Source: Nelumbo lutea
Taxonomy: Eukaryota > Streptophyta > Magnoliopsida > Proteales > Nelumbonaceae
Assembly (NCBI GenBank): GCA_022828595.1
Contig: JAKGHH010000008.1
Coordinates: 22,684,378 to 22,748,377 of the forward strand
Length of the DNA: 64,000 bases
Reading direction: 5' to 3'
Shown here: piece after piece, positions 11,641 through 24,300 of the stretch
Layout: each line of letters starts with the position of its first letter
How positions within the stretch are numbered: position 1 is the first letter of the stretch
The notes under the pieces: generated by a model
Told to the model about the DNA's origin: nothing
Databases searched by the model: none
Seen by the model: the letters and a program-made list of their open reading frames with translations, nothing else
Program-made: the position numbers and the translations under genes

Positions 11641-13330
11641 TCTTCTTGATCTTAATCTACATCATGTAGTGAACCATGAGTTAAAGTGTCATGTCTTCCT
11701 TAATCTTGCAATCTATTAGTCACATTTAGCCAATCTTTCAAACATATGCATATCTCCAAACTTTCATCATTGATATAGTTTTTCTTATCATCCAATACAC
11801 TGGTACTTGTACTAAAACAAGACTTTGATGGAATTATATACAGTGGAGGGGGTTAATAGATATAATTTTTTTTTCCATTTTCTTTCCACTAGGTTAAAAT
11901 ATTAAAATTACATAATTTCTTAGATGTGAGGAAATCTATTAAATTAACTTGTAACTAAAAATAAAGTTTAATAAATGAATTTAAAGACGAAGTGGTAAAT
12001 GATTGTTGGCTTTTATTTATTAATGACTAAACTTTATCTATTTCACCACTAGAACTAGTGGTTAGGGTAGTGGAGGTTATACAAGTTCTACTATGTCCTA
12101 ATGTTTGTGATTCATATATACTATACATTTCAATAATAAATTTTTAACTTCATCTTTTCTTTTTGTTCCAATATTAATTTCTAAATTTTCATAATCAAAT
12201 TCAAGTAAAACATTTAAACCATCATTTTAAATCTTAAGATCTAATATTATAGCTAAATAATATAAAGGATAAATATTTTTCAAATTTAATTTCCATTACA
12301 TCAACAATATTTTTAAATTTTTAAATAATTTCTATATTTTACAAAAATTCACTAATTATATACAATTGATTAACTAAAATACAAGATGTTGGGTAGTAAA
12401 CACCTAAAAATAAATTAGTTGCATCATAAAAAAAGTTGTAGAAATCTTTTATATAAATTGCAACTTCCCAATCATCATCAATTGTAAATTCATGGGGCAT
12501 TTTCCCATTATAAAAATTAGTAAGAATGTGTTTATATGTAATACAACTATGTAACATAGTATATGTAGAATTCCACCTATATGTTGAACATCTAATACAA
12601 ATTTTTCATATTTTATAGTGATGATATAAATATTTAAATTCTTGTTTTCTTGTTTCATAAGCTTTAATATACCTAAAACAATTTTTAATTTTAGAAATAT
12701 AAGGTGAAATAATATTTAAATCTTCTTGTACACATAAATTTAAAGTGTAACATGCATGTCAAATATGAAAATAATTTTTTATTTGAAATGATTTTAATTG
12801 AGATTTTAAAATATTTATAGTTGAATCATTAGTACTAACATTATCGAAACTAATAGAAAGAATTTTATTTTCAATACCATAAGTATGTGAAGCATTTAAA
12901 TACTTACAACAATTGCTAGGCCAATATGTGGCCATTCAAATCTTGTGAAACTTAAAATTCTTTTTTTGTAAAAGTCATGATTCATCAATAAAATGCCCCA
13001 TGACATAGACATAATAAATATTTAAAATACATTTCATTATTATTTTTCTTTTCAACTAACTGGCCATGTGTTTAGCTAAATGGCTAGTGCCACCTTTACT
13101 ACTATAACTAAAATTGCTTTTATATTTTATGCTAACAACTCTTTTTCCCAATCCCTCAACATTTTCTATATTAAACATAGTTTAGACTTTATCGGTCTTT
13201 CTCTTGCCACCCCTAGCACTAGTAGTAAGAGTGGCTTCATTAGCAACAATACCACTAACACCCATATCAGTGCTATCATACTATGATTGGGCATCATCTA
13301 AGTTGTAGGAAAAGGGATTTTGAGAGGAAC
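11640..13330 (-). pseudogene. Decayed hAT-family transposase (RICESLEEPER/BED type)
   Basis: Read on the minus strand, a broken series of frames follows the order of plant hAT transposases. There is a BED-finger-like stretch at 13090-13300 (KRKTDK, then GGTSHL). An SFDNVSTND motif follows at about 12830-12880, then YFHI..HACYTLNLCVQ at 12720-12780. Next come LDVQH and WNSTYTMLHSC at 12530-12600 (separated by a frameshift) and FYDATNLFLGVYYPTS at about 12370-12430. A weak KFEKY..-like stretch lies near 12250. Stops and frameshifts interrupt it throughout, so it cannot make a transposase. The outer ends of the parent element were not identified. The family assignment rests on motif order. Confidence 0.75.
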
Positions 13331-13474
13331 CAACCATTTAAAAAAATTAAAATATAAAACCCTAAAAATGAAAATTAATCACCAATTACCTAGTTCATTG
13401 GTTTAATATTCCAAATTGATTTCAACTAATGAATCTTTTAAGCAAGGTTTAAATTTTCAGAACTCATTAGCCCA

Positions 13475-14195
13475 TATCTTTAAGAGTTCGACTTCATCAG
13501 GGCATTGTTCACACAAAAGGAGGACGTGGGACGCGTCCTCCACTTCGTGTGAACATTTGAAGCGTGCAGGAGATTTTAATGTCGTTACAAACAAAAAAAG
13601 TGGAATCCATCCACTTTTTCGAGTTTTCACTTCCCGCTCCTCTCCTCTCCTCTCGCCCGCTCGCAAGTTCTCTTCTCTCTCTCCTCCCTTCCAACCAGTG
13701 GCGACAAACAACCATTACTGGTGGTGAACAATAACCATCACCGGTGATCGGGGCCAACATCAGGTATTGATTGTTGCCAGTTGTCGGTATCTGATGATGA
13801 TGGCTACCATCCAAACCGGTTAGGGTTAGTTTCTTCAGGGAGGAGATGCAAAGGAGAATACTTGAAAGAAAAAGTCAATACTTGAGGTTGACCCCGATCA
13901 TTAGTGATGGTTATTGTTCACCATTGGTAATGGTTGTTTGTCGCCACTGATTGGAAGGGGGGGGAGAGAGAGAGAGAAGAGAACTTGCGAGCGAACAAGT
14001 GAGAGGAGAGGAGAGGAGTGGAAAGTGAAAACTCAAAAATTGGATGGATTCCACTTTTTTTGTTTGTAACGACATTAAACTCTCCCACACGCCTCAAATG
14101 TTCACATGAAGTGGAGGACACATGGTGCGTCCTCCTTTTGTGTGAACAGTACCTTGATTGAAGCTGCCCTGAGTGAAGTCGAACTCTATCTTTAA
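13475..14195. mobile_element. Mutator-like element (long-TIR MULE) with perfect 9-bp TSD
   Basis: The element spans 13484-14186 (703 bp), flanked by identical TATCTTTAA at 13475-13483 and 14187-14195. Nine-base duplications and a G-starting terminus are Mutator traits. The arms start GAGTTCGACTTC and stay recognisable for roughly 230 bp each, including GGAGGACG...CGTCCTCC and GTGGAATCCATCCAC segments. They surround a centre of about 250 bp rich in GGTTATTGTTCACC-type motifs. Open frames of 84-103 codons in the arms exist on both strands only because the arms mirror each other. No transposase is present, so it is non-autonomous. Confidence 0.88.
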
Positions 14196-14717
14196 GGGGT
14201 CAGCATGGGAAATGCTATAAAATCCTTTGTACTATCTTGTGGTCGTATTGGGGTGTATCGACTAGTATAGTATGACTTTTCTATAGGCGAAAAGCAAATT
14301 AAAATCCTTTGGGAAAGAAGGCTTGTAACTCTCTCCAAAAGTCTTCTTTCTCTCCCAAACTCACCAAATTGTCTTTACACATTCTTGGGGTGTAAGATCT
14401 TTAAAAAGGACCCAAAAACAACCTCCCAAACTTTAGATTTTTTTAAGTTTTTCAACTTTTTTTAAAATTGCAAAAATAGGTATTTTTTCAAATTATTTGA
14501 TAATATGTTGCAATATTTTGTGTTTCTTTTTGCTTTGATGCTTGTAAATGCTTCTATATACATTGATATACTCTTCTTGTATTGAAAATCCTATATATTT
14601 TGGTGCTTTAAATAGATCTTTCTAAGTTTTTAAAGAAAATTTTAAAAATATTAAATAACAAAGGAAAGAAAATTTTATATTTTTGGTGTAATCACCCCAT
14701 CTAGAATAATTATGTCA
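14196..14717. other. No gene seen
   Basis: AT-rich sequence with no open frame of note and no recognised repeat before the minisatellite at 14718. Confidence 0.45.
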
Positions 14718-15190
14718 TAGATCTATGAATGATCTACCACATCCATAGATCTATTGAACTTTATTGTAAAATATCTATTTTTTATTTTTATAATTTTTGG
14801 AATAAAAAATATTTATTTTTTTCTTCTTTAGTATGATTTAACATTAAATTTATTATATTGTAGATCTATGGATGACCTATCATATCCATAGATATATTTA
14901 AATTTATTGTGATATATTTATTTTTATTTATTTTTTGTAATTTTTAGAATAAAAATAATAATTTTTCTAATTTAGTTGATTAACCATAAATATTTACTAT
15001 GTTTCAAATCAATGGATGATTTACCATATTCATAGATTTATTGAAATTTCTTGTGGAATATTTATTTTTATTTATTTTTTGTAATTTTTAGAATAAAATA
15101 TATATTTTCTAGTTTTTGGTGTGATCTAACCATAATATTTACTATATTGTAAATCTATGGATGATCTATCATATCCATAGAGTTATTTTT
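14718..15190. repeat. AT-rich minisatellite, about 143-bp unit with a hairpin core
   Basis: Units begin at about 14719, 14862, 15006 and 15151, a spacing of 143-145 bp, so there are three to four diverged copies. Each unit carries a short palindrome of the form AGATCTATGGATGATCTACC followed by ATATCCATAGATCT, then a T-rich stretch containing TTTTTGTAATTTTTAGAATAAAA. The hairpin is better conserved between units than the spacer. Confidence 0.8.
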
Positions 15191-15343
15191 TGTTACATAT
15201 TTATTTTTTAATTTTTATTATAAATTTTGGAATAAAAAAAAACAATTGTTTGATTAAGAAATATATAATTGTTTAAAAATTATAGAAAATGTTTTATTAA
15301 ATAATTATTAGACTTATATTTTGTAGATATAACCTTATTAGAG

Positions 15344-16053
15344 TATAGCCCAATGTTTTTAAAACCGACCCAGAGGTCGACCTGTTTTTTCTTCCAAGTT
15401 GCGGGTCATCAATTCGACCAAGCGGTTCAAATGGCTCAACTCAATGATGTTATATTTAAAAATATTAAAAGAATGTAGTATATATACATTGATATAGTCG
15501 CCGCTCGCCAGCAAGAAACAAGGCTAGAGATCTGGTCTGGTGTCGCCCAAACTCAGTGGTGTTAAGAACATGTGTTGCCCAAACTTGGCAGTCTGGTGCC
15601 GTCCAATCAAAGGCCGATGTTAAGACTGGTGTTGCCCAAACAGAGGCTGCGTTAAGACTGGTGTCATCGATGACTAGAGACAAAAATCAGATTCCCTTAA
15701 ACTTGTTTAGCCGTTAGTTCTCTCTATTCTCTCTTGAGTCTCCTCTATTCTCTAAATCTTTAACATGAAACATAAACCCTAGAGGCTAGAATAGAGAAAG
15801 TGAGAAAAAAAAAAAAAGAGAAAATGAGAAAGGGTTGAGCTAATGCTGGGAGTTGGTATTTTTGGGGAATTCTTAAAATTTTTAAACCTAAAAATTAGAA
15901 CTAAAAACATAGGTCAATCGCCCTCTAATTGGGTTACCGGTTTGACTATTTTTTGGCAATTATTGAGTTTTATAAGAACCAGACTTGAAAAGTTGATAAG
16001 GTAACGGTTCGACCATCTGGGTCAATGGCGGGTTGAAAACCTTGATATATCCT
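15344..16053. mobile_element. Non-autonomous DNA element, TCAAGGTTTTCAACCC termini
   Basis: The element spans 15352-16045 (about 694 bp). The left end is AATGTTTTTAAAACCGACCC. The right end, reverse-complemented, is TCAAGGTTTTCAACCCGCC. Likely 8-bp duplications are TATAGCCC and TATATCCT (6 of 8 identical). The terminal type is shared with the elements at 29234-29505 and 37521-37814. It contains GGTCGACC/GGTTCGACC subterminal motifs. Its right half was later copied by the tandem duplication at 15778-16740. Confidence 0.65.
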
Positions 16054-16740
16054 TATGTTCTAGCATGTTGATTATGATATATTTTTTCATAAAAATTAGT
16101 AAAGCATGTGATTTTTTATGTATATATAGCTCATTTAGGTCTTATATTTAATGTTATTAATGTATTTTTATGATTTATTGGAGTAGTTATAGTGTTTCCA
16201 TGCATATCTTAACTTTTCATCTATACCTATGCATATCCAAGGTATATCTCGATATGCATACATACCTAGAGGCTAGAATAGAGAAAGTGAGAAAAAAAAA
16301 GAGAAAATGAGAAAGGGTTGAGCTAATGCTGGGAGTTGGTACTTTTGGGGAATTCTTAAAATTTTTAAACCTAAAAATTAGAACTAAAAACAGAGGTCAA
16401 TCGCCCTCTAATTGGGTTACCGGTTTGACTATTTTTTGGCAATTATTGAGTTTTATAAGAACTAGACTTGAAAAATTGATAAGGTAACGGCCTGACCATC
16501 TGGGTCAATGGCGGGTTGAAAACCCTGATATATCCTTATGTTCTAGCATGTTGATTATGATATATTTTTTCATAAAAATTAGTAAAGCATGTGATTTTTT
16601 ATGCATATATAGCTCATTTAGGTCTTATATTTAATGTTATTAATGTATTTTTATGATTTATTGGAGTAGTTATAGTGTTTCCATGCATATCTTAATTTTT
16701 CATCTATACCTATGCATATCCAAGGTATATCTCGATATGC
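15778..16740. repeat. Recent tandem duplication of about 480 bp
   Basis: Copy 1 is 15778-16257 and copy 2 is 16265-16740. Both run from CCTAGAGGCTAGAATAGAG to GGTATATCTCGATATGC. By eye they differ only at a handful of bases and in the length of an A run, so they are nearly identical and the event is young. The unit includes the right end of the DNA element at 15352-16045 plus about 210 bp of its flank, so the duplication came after that insertion. Confidence 0.93.
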
Positions 16741-17580
16741 CTCTTAAATTTGTCTTTCTAATATACTTAGCGTTTTTTATACTTTGAACATTGCTTCTAA
16801 ATTGCTAACTTGAGACACTTAAACAAGCCTTCTCCTTATTGAAATTTAAATAAAATTGAAAATTAGAGACTAGGAAACAAGATACTAAAAAAGTATGTGA
16901 ATATAGGAGAATAAAAAAGAATATGAGAATTGATGTGATGAGAAAAAAGATAAGGATATTTATAAGAATTGAAAATAATTCAATTAACTAAAATGCTGTT
17001 TTTTTCATAATTATTGGGAAGCACCAAAAAGTAAAAAATAGTTGTTATCTATTGGTGGTCTGATGTATGCCACCTTTGTGCCATGTGCCCATGTCGTACC
17101 GGACCAGCATGTGGATTGTGTTGGACTGTGGGTCATGCTGGTACAACCCCTTGTTCGTGTTATACCGCACCAGCTCGCAGGCCTCAAAAGTCAAAACCCA
17201 AGCCCATCATGGTATAGGTGTTTGGGTCTAGCCTAGCATGGCCCATTTAATTTGTTACAGTGATCGGGCTATGCCGGCCTGATTGAAAACTTGTTCACCC
17301 TTTAGCCCATATCTGCCTCGCACTCAATCTTTTATTAGTGTTTTCCACAAATTCATACAATACAAGTGATATTTATTCTTTATAATTTATGACTGAAGTT
17401 TCTTTGTACTGAAGGTTAAATTAGTCCGGATATTTTATTCACGACAATTCTATCCACACTTACCCATATCCATACATGAAGAACATCTCATGTTATTATG
17501 TACGGGAAATGTTTTCAATGCACGAAAATAGTATTTTGTAGATAGAGATAAGTGATAAAATATATGAAACCCATGATAAA
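16741..17580. other. No gene seen
   Basis: A 64-codon open frame lies at 17042-17236 in a locally GC-richer patch (17070-17290) that looks like fragments of TE-derived sequence. No family was recognised. Confidence 0.45.
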
Positions 17581-17911
17581 AGTTAAATAGAGTCCGGATC
17601 TATTTCTCACAGAACACTCCTCACACAAACCTCACACATGTCCCAATGGAACCGGATCTGCTCCTCACACATGGGTGTCTCACAGGCACATCCATCGTGC
17701 ATTGGGAACATCTTTCATAAGTAAGAACTTATAAGCATAAGGAAATATTCAATACAGGATAGGATCTGCATGTGAGGCGCCCTGTGTTAAAAGCAGATCT
17801 GGTCTCTGTTCCAACTGCACATCGGAAATATCTCCCATTCTTATAAATGGAAAATGTTCCTAATAGACGGAGGGATGTGGCTGTGAGGAGCAAATCCCAA
17901 TTTAGTTAAAT
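17581..17911. mobile_element. MITE with CTCACAG inverted termini
   Basis: The element spans 17589-17903 (315 bp). The left end is AGAGTCCGGATCTATTTCTC followed by ACAG. The right end, reverse-complemented, is AAATTGGGATTTGCTCCTC followed by ACAG. The flanks are identical AGTTAAAT at 17581-17588 and 17904-17911. Eight bases suggest hAT; a nine-base Mutator duplication with one mismatch is also possible. Internal CCTCACAC repeats are present in both orientations. Confidence 0.7.
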
Positions 17912-18351
17912 GGGAGTGGTTTATGTATTTTACCACACCTGCATACCTTCAAACCAAGGAATTGCAATGAACAACGATTTCATGCAACTCTTTCGTTCAC
18001 CGCCATACAGACGGTGGCCCATCAAAGACATGCTACTTGCTACAAGACAAGTTCAGCATGTCTTATCATGATCCCGAACTTGTCTGTAGCGCGGAGAAAA
18101 CCAATTGTCCATACGCTGCATTTCTCTGTGAAAGCCACATCTTCAAAAGTTCGTGCTTGTGCCACCGGAACATCAAATGATCAACTGTCTCCCCTCTCAG
18201 GTTCTATTTCACTTTTCAACGCCGGAAGAAAACGGACCTGTCCGGAATCCGGATCGATTTGTAGAACATCAGAACAGAATTCCCGGTTCAGCTTTTTTGT
18301 TCTTCGACTCCACCTTCTGAGGATTGACTGAACCGAGAGAGAGAAGAAACG
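17912..18351 (+). promoter_or_regulatory. Promoter and 5'UTR region of TRS31
   Basis: Sequence between the MITE and the TRS31 ATG. It becomes less AT-rich after about 18000. No convincing TATA box is seen. The last 60 bases before the ATG are purine-rich (GAGAGAGAGAAGAAACG), typical of a plant leader. A 105-codon open frame (18014-18331) overlaps it and is unlikely to be a gene. Confidence 0.4.
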
Positions 18352-21300
18352 ATGATTGGAGTAGGAAAGATCAAGCAATATAGTAACGTCCTCGATAAAC
18401 CCCTCAGCAAGGGCAAACAAGAGGTCTCTGTTTCGTCTTCTCTTCTTTCTTTCCAGTCTCCTTTGGTTGATTTCTTAGATTTTCCATTTCTACCATCATT
18501 TCCATCTGTTTATTGATCCAGTCTGACTTTAATCCGTACCTTGGAGGCATATAGGTCGTCATATTCAAGATCTCTCAATTGATTGATTAATTTCTACTGT
18601 CGATTCCAGCCAGGTGTTTAGTAGATACTCTGAGATGATTTTGTTATATGGGCGATTTCTTGTTTTCAGGTCAGTTTGAGTGCATTCGCATTCTTGTTTT
18701 CGGAGCTTGTGCAGTACAATCAGACTCAGGTTGACAACATTGCTGAGTTAGAGAGAAGGTGATGACTATGCCATCTTTCTTCAGATCCTTTTTAGTTATT
18801 GATGAAAATGTGATTCCGATTAAAGCTTAAAGCCATGTGAATTTTATCTATTAGTTGGATCCGTGACTAGAATGATGGGAATTTGGTTGTTGTATTGACA
18901 TATTAGGTATTCTCATTTTTATTGTAATTGGCAAGGGCTTGTATTGGTGGTTTACATGAAATAGTTAATATTTTTACAGTTTAGCTATAGATTGTGACCA
19001 TCGGGGATAGCACAGGTTAGAGGATGCAGGCTATGCTGTTGGAGCAAGAGTTCTAGAACTTCTGTGCCATAGGGATAAGGTATGGCATTATCTAAGTACT
19101 TCTAGTAAATTCTTTTCTCATAGTCTGTGATGGAAACATAAGGTTTAATGAGGCTTTTTAAAATTTTCACCTTTAAGGATTCATTACATATTATTAATTT
19201 TCATTAGAAACCTATACTAATCAAAATGTTGTTCAACTTCAATATGGTATTTTCAATACCAAGTCACTGAGAAAGGTCAAAAATATACGAAATTCTCTGA
19301 ATTAAGTGCAAATTATATGTAAGAGATTTTGGCTAGGTTGACTGATTTTTTCTAAATCTGATACCACAGGGAAATAGGAGGGAAACACGACTTCTGGGGA
19401 TTTTGTCCTTTGTGCACAGTACAGTCTGGAAGGTGTTGTTTGGAAAGGTGAATGGATTCTCTTAATTCTTCTTTTTAAGCAATTACGTGTTGCACTCTTT
19501 CAAATAATGCAACGTCTTGCATATTGCCTTTTCAATATGAGCAATTATCCATTTCAATTGAATGGAACAAATGCACATTGTTGTGTATTGGTTTCTACCA
19601 TTTTTACTGCTAAAAGCATTGTACAAAGAGGTCAACTATTGAATATATCGGAATGCTTCTATGCATATCATCTCCAAAGATTCTGCTAAGATTTCTTTTT
19701 TTTTTTTTTTTTTTGAAATGAAAATTGGATAGAACTATCTTCTTCCTATGATACCTGGATACCTGTACAAGCGTAGCACTCTAGTATGGGGCGCAATAAC
19801 AACAAATGCAACACTAGAACTGCATGGACACTTTTAGATATAGTCTAGAGCATTGACACTTCTAAAATATGTAAAATGGCATTTTATGACAGATTATACT
19901 AAAGAAGATTTGTATATGTTAGAACTTCAATTAAATTCGGCAAGACATAATTCTTGAGAAAAGACATTAGCTTCAAAAACTAGATAAAAAACATGATATA
20001 AGCAAATTATTTGGGATACCTATTACCTTTATCCCTGTCTAGGATTTTAGGAATTGGAGTGTCATATCCCCATTTCCTGTATTCCTGTCTGTCCAGTATT
20101 TGTATCTGTGTATCATAGTCTTCTCAATGTCCTTACTCCAAAGAAGTTTCTCATGTCTATTGCTGATCTTTTGATTTGCATCGTGTTTGTTTTTTTTATA
20201 GGAGATAATATGTGCTTAATGGTCTTCATAGAAGCAGTTTTATTTTTTGTGATAGGATGGAAGCAGATTTTGATGTTATTTTTTCCTGTTGATGGTGTGC
20301 ATTGGTATGATTTTCTTTTGATCTAGATTCCAACTTCTGAGTAAGCCAGATAGCTTCCCTTGACGCTGTCACATGGTCACTTAAAGAACTACAATCCCTT
20401 GTTGAGGATTTGATAACTTGGAGGGCTTGTGGCCTATACTGGATCAGAACTTTTCTTTTTGGGAAGCTAGATGTACAGCTAGTGAGTTTAGCAGGTTAGT
20501 AGGTGAAGACAGTGTTCAAACCCGGGTTTGTGGTATCTAGGAAAGCATCATTCTTAGAAAGCTGCAATTTGATGTATAGGGTTTGTAAAATTATATGAAA
20601 ATTAACAACTGATCTTCATGCTTTAAGTGAAACTACAAGTAAAGCTCTATTTTGATGGATGTTCGTTGGGCAACCCATTTAAATTAGGCATTGAAGGGGT
20701 GATCAGAGACAGTACTGGGGCTGTAATAACTCTTTTTTCAGGTCCTGTAGGTCATGGGGACTCCACAAGAGCCGAGTTGATGGCTGTTTTGCAAGAGCTT
20801 AAGGCTGTGTAAAAGACTCCAGTTGGGTAACATAGAAGTAGAGGGAGATTCTTAAAACATTGTGGGTTGATGGGGAAAAACAGTCAAAGGACTTGGTATT
20901 ACAGGCACATATTAAGAGAAATAAGCAGCATAGCAAGGGAGAAAAGGGTCAGAGTAAAATTGGTACTACAGCCAGCACCTTTGCTGATTAAGGAACAAAT
21001 GTTTTGGGTTGTAATTTATGGGGAAAGTTTAAGAAGCTTGAAATGAAAAGGGATTATATATTGTCAACCATGTTTCAGGGCCTCATTATTTTTATGTTTT
21101 GGTGATCTTAAGAGTTAAGACTAAGGGCGAGTTTGTGATATGATTAAATAGCTTAGGTTTTGTTGCCTACCAGTTGTCCCTTCTCAAAAGAGTTCGCTAT
21201 AGCATCTAGATTGAACATTTTATTCTAACGAATGAGAATCGTTGACTTGATAAAAGCCAGGACTTTAGAGGAAAGTGTCATTGTGGAATTCTACTCCCTA

Positions 21301-24300
21301 GTCCCTGCATGGTTTTCCATATTACTTTTGATGTTTTGCTCCCTGTCTTGGGATAATGCTGATTATATATGCCAACAACAAGCCACAGCTTATGACAAAA
21401 GATAGTCTATCTGAACCAAGCAAACCTTCATCTTCTCATAAATGTTAATGCCTACAAAGTCACAAGGTTTAAGAAAGCTTACATTAATTAAAAAATGTTA
21501 AAGAAATGCATGACAAATATTACAATAAATAATTCTAGAAGGAGAGTAAAATGGTCATATATATGCTACCAATGCTAAGAAATGAGGGACTACAAGAAAG
21601 AATTAAACAGAGAATGTTCATGTTAACCTGTGTCAATGTTCAAGCAAACATAACAATGCCAAAAAAAATGTTTACCTATTTACCCACTGATATCCACATG
21701 ATTCATGGTTTAGTCATTTGCAATAATTCATATTCTTGATCTTTGGCTTAGGTTTCTTAATCACATGAGTTGTCTAGAATATGGTTTTCTTGTTTTGATT
21801 CTTTTAACATCTTTTGAACTTTCCCTTTCTAAAACAAGTTCCTGTGTTTCCTACATGTTTCTCAGGTAATACATAGTCAACCATTACTTTCTGAAATATA
21901 AGCCAGTATGTTGCAAAATTATTGAATTTCATGTTGGAATGTTCACTTTGTATGAGGACTGGGGTTTAGATAAACTCATTTTTTCATTTATTACCAGTTG
22001 CCCCATTTGTATCATTTTGTACATTATGGATCATCATATCCATAATGTAAATATGGAATTGCTAGTAATCCAGCAAAAATGTTCAGCTACCCCTAATGCG
22101 CTTCCACCCCAAGGCCATAACACAATGTTGGTCCCAGCAATTTAGGGTCTTGGGAGGGGTGGACTGGATATGGACCTAACTTTTTTTTTTTTTTTTTTGC
22201 ATAAATGGCTGCTCTCAGACTTGGATCCATGGTCTCATGTTTGTCAGCTCAAGATTTTACCATTATACCAAGCAAGAAAATTCATCTCGTTTTTTTGGGA
22301 GGTAGAAAATTTTGAAAATATAACCATATTGAGCTTATCACGGGAAACTATGAAAGATTGTGGCATCTAAGCAGTTCCCTGAATGGTTATGCATGTATTA
22401 ATTTTAAGCACCTTATTATACATGTTTAGAGTTACGGGGCTTATAGCATTTGAACAGTCAACACATTAGGATGTTAATAGTTATATATGTTGATTTATTA
22501 AGCTCCAGTATCCTATCAGTGTTTGCAAGGGTGATTATTCCTTATTCCTTTTTCAATCACATAATGGGGAAATCATACTAGAAAACAGACGGAAAATACT
22601 CTTTGTTACTGGTCAAGAGGGGGGGAGGGGGTACAAATTGTACAAATGGACCCTGCATCAAGCTGGGATGCTTACAATGGCAAGGTACCATGACTTATAA
22701 AAAATCCCTCCCAACTAACAACATCCATCTTCTGGTTATGATGTATCTCTGTACTATTTTATATAGAAATTCATTTGTATAGAGAAACCGTTTTTTCTTT
22801 TCACTCTTATGCTTGATATGCCGCTAGGTAGCTGATTCACTTGAGAAAGGCACGGAACATGAAGATGAATACATGATAAGTGAGAAGGAACTTCTTGTGA
22901 ATCGGTAACGATTTTATCTCTGTATTCTTTAGCATGTGACAGCTAAATTGCCTGATAAAAGTTGTATTTTTAGTCTAACCTTCTCACTAATATACACTTT
23001 CTGTTGAAGATTTATTTCAATACCCAAAGACATGGGAACATTTAATTGTGGGGCATTTGTTGCCGGAATTGTAAGGGTGAGTATCTGATTAATAAGCAAC
23101 ATTATATTGTTTCTTTTTTTCATATTCAACCTGTAATTTGTTGGTTGAGATCTCTGAAAAATAGTTGTTTTGTGAAGGGTGTTTTGGATAGTGCAGGTTT
23201 TCCAGCTGTAGTCACAGCTCATTTTGTACCTATGGAAGGCCACCAGCGACCTAGAACTACCATTTTGATCAAATTCGCCGAAGAGGTGAAATCTACAACA
23301 TTACTTTTTTTTTTTTCATTTTCTTTCGTCGAACTTCATGTAGGAAATTTTCTGCTAGACCAGTTCCTCATGTTGGTTTGAACTCTTGTGATCATGAAGT
23401 ATTTCCTAAACAATTTTTAGATCATTCAATATAATTCTCAAATCTCAAGTGGACTGAAGGAAGTCACAGGAAATCTATACTTATGTTTTTTCCCTTGGAA
23501 TTAACCAACAACACTGCAAAAAAGAACAAAGAAAAGAAAAGTTCACCATCATAGAGTATGTGACTTCCTCCGTCTGCATAAAAAGGGCAGCCCAGTGCAC
23601 GAGGCTCCCGCCAATGTGGGGTCTGGCCGTCTGGGAAGGGATGGATGTAAGCGGCCTAACCCTTGCACATACAGGGAAGCTGTTTCCAAGATTTGAACCC
23701 TGGTCACCCAGGTCACAATGAAGTAACCCAACTGTTACACCAAGGCCCACCCTCTTTTCCTCCATCTGCATATTACTTTTCTTATTGGAAATGGTAACTT
23801 TCATTACTGAATTAGTTAGAGTACAAATGTCAACCACCCACAACAAGAGTGTTGACCCCAGAGGTCCAGAATTTATCTCAAAGATTACAACACAGCCCAA
23901 AAAAGATATCCCTAAAGGTCCCTTGCTTTGACAACGTATCAGGCTATCAGCTAAACCATTTTCTGATCTCCTGGTCCACTTGAAAAGTACCCCAACTTCC
24001 CTTGCTAAGCAAATTATTTCCCCCATTTGCTGTCTATATGTCCAAACCCCCAAACTTTTTGTCTGCAGCCACCATATTATTAACTTGGAGTCCTCCATCT
24101 GCATATGTTGCAATTAAAACTTTTAATATGGTAATACTTAGCTTTGATAAGAACCCCAAATGCAAGTTTCATATGGGCATACAGATCAGAAAACATTGTG
24201 GCTGATGCTGTGGCAAGACTAAGGGATGAACAGGGAACAGTTTTATTGGGGTATACTATAATAGGGAACCGTATACAAGTGGAAGGGGTTGGTGCCAGCC

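Noticed and set aside
13416..13814. Overlapping open frames on both strands near 13.5 kb
   Set aside because: They lie in and around the arms of the Mutator-like element and mirror the frames at 13918-14121.
14718..15190. CRISPR-like regularly spaced repeat
   Set aside because: This is plant nuclear DNA; the 143-bp units are contiguous and diverged, with no short repeat/spacer alternation.
23695..23752. Possible tRNA gene suggested by a B-box-like GGTTCAAATCT
   Set aside because: There is no cloverleaf, and the sequence continues into the GAGCCTCGTGCACTGGG tail of a SINE.
23481..24113. 210-codon minus-strand open frame inside TRS31 intron 7
   Set aside because: It is a chance fusion of a LINE RNase H fragment with SINE sequence in one frame, not a gene.
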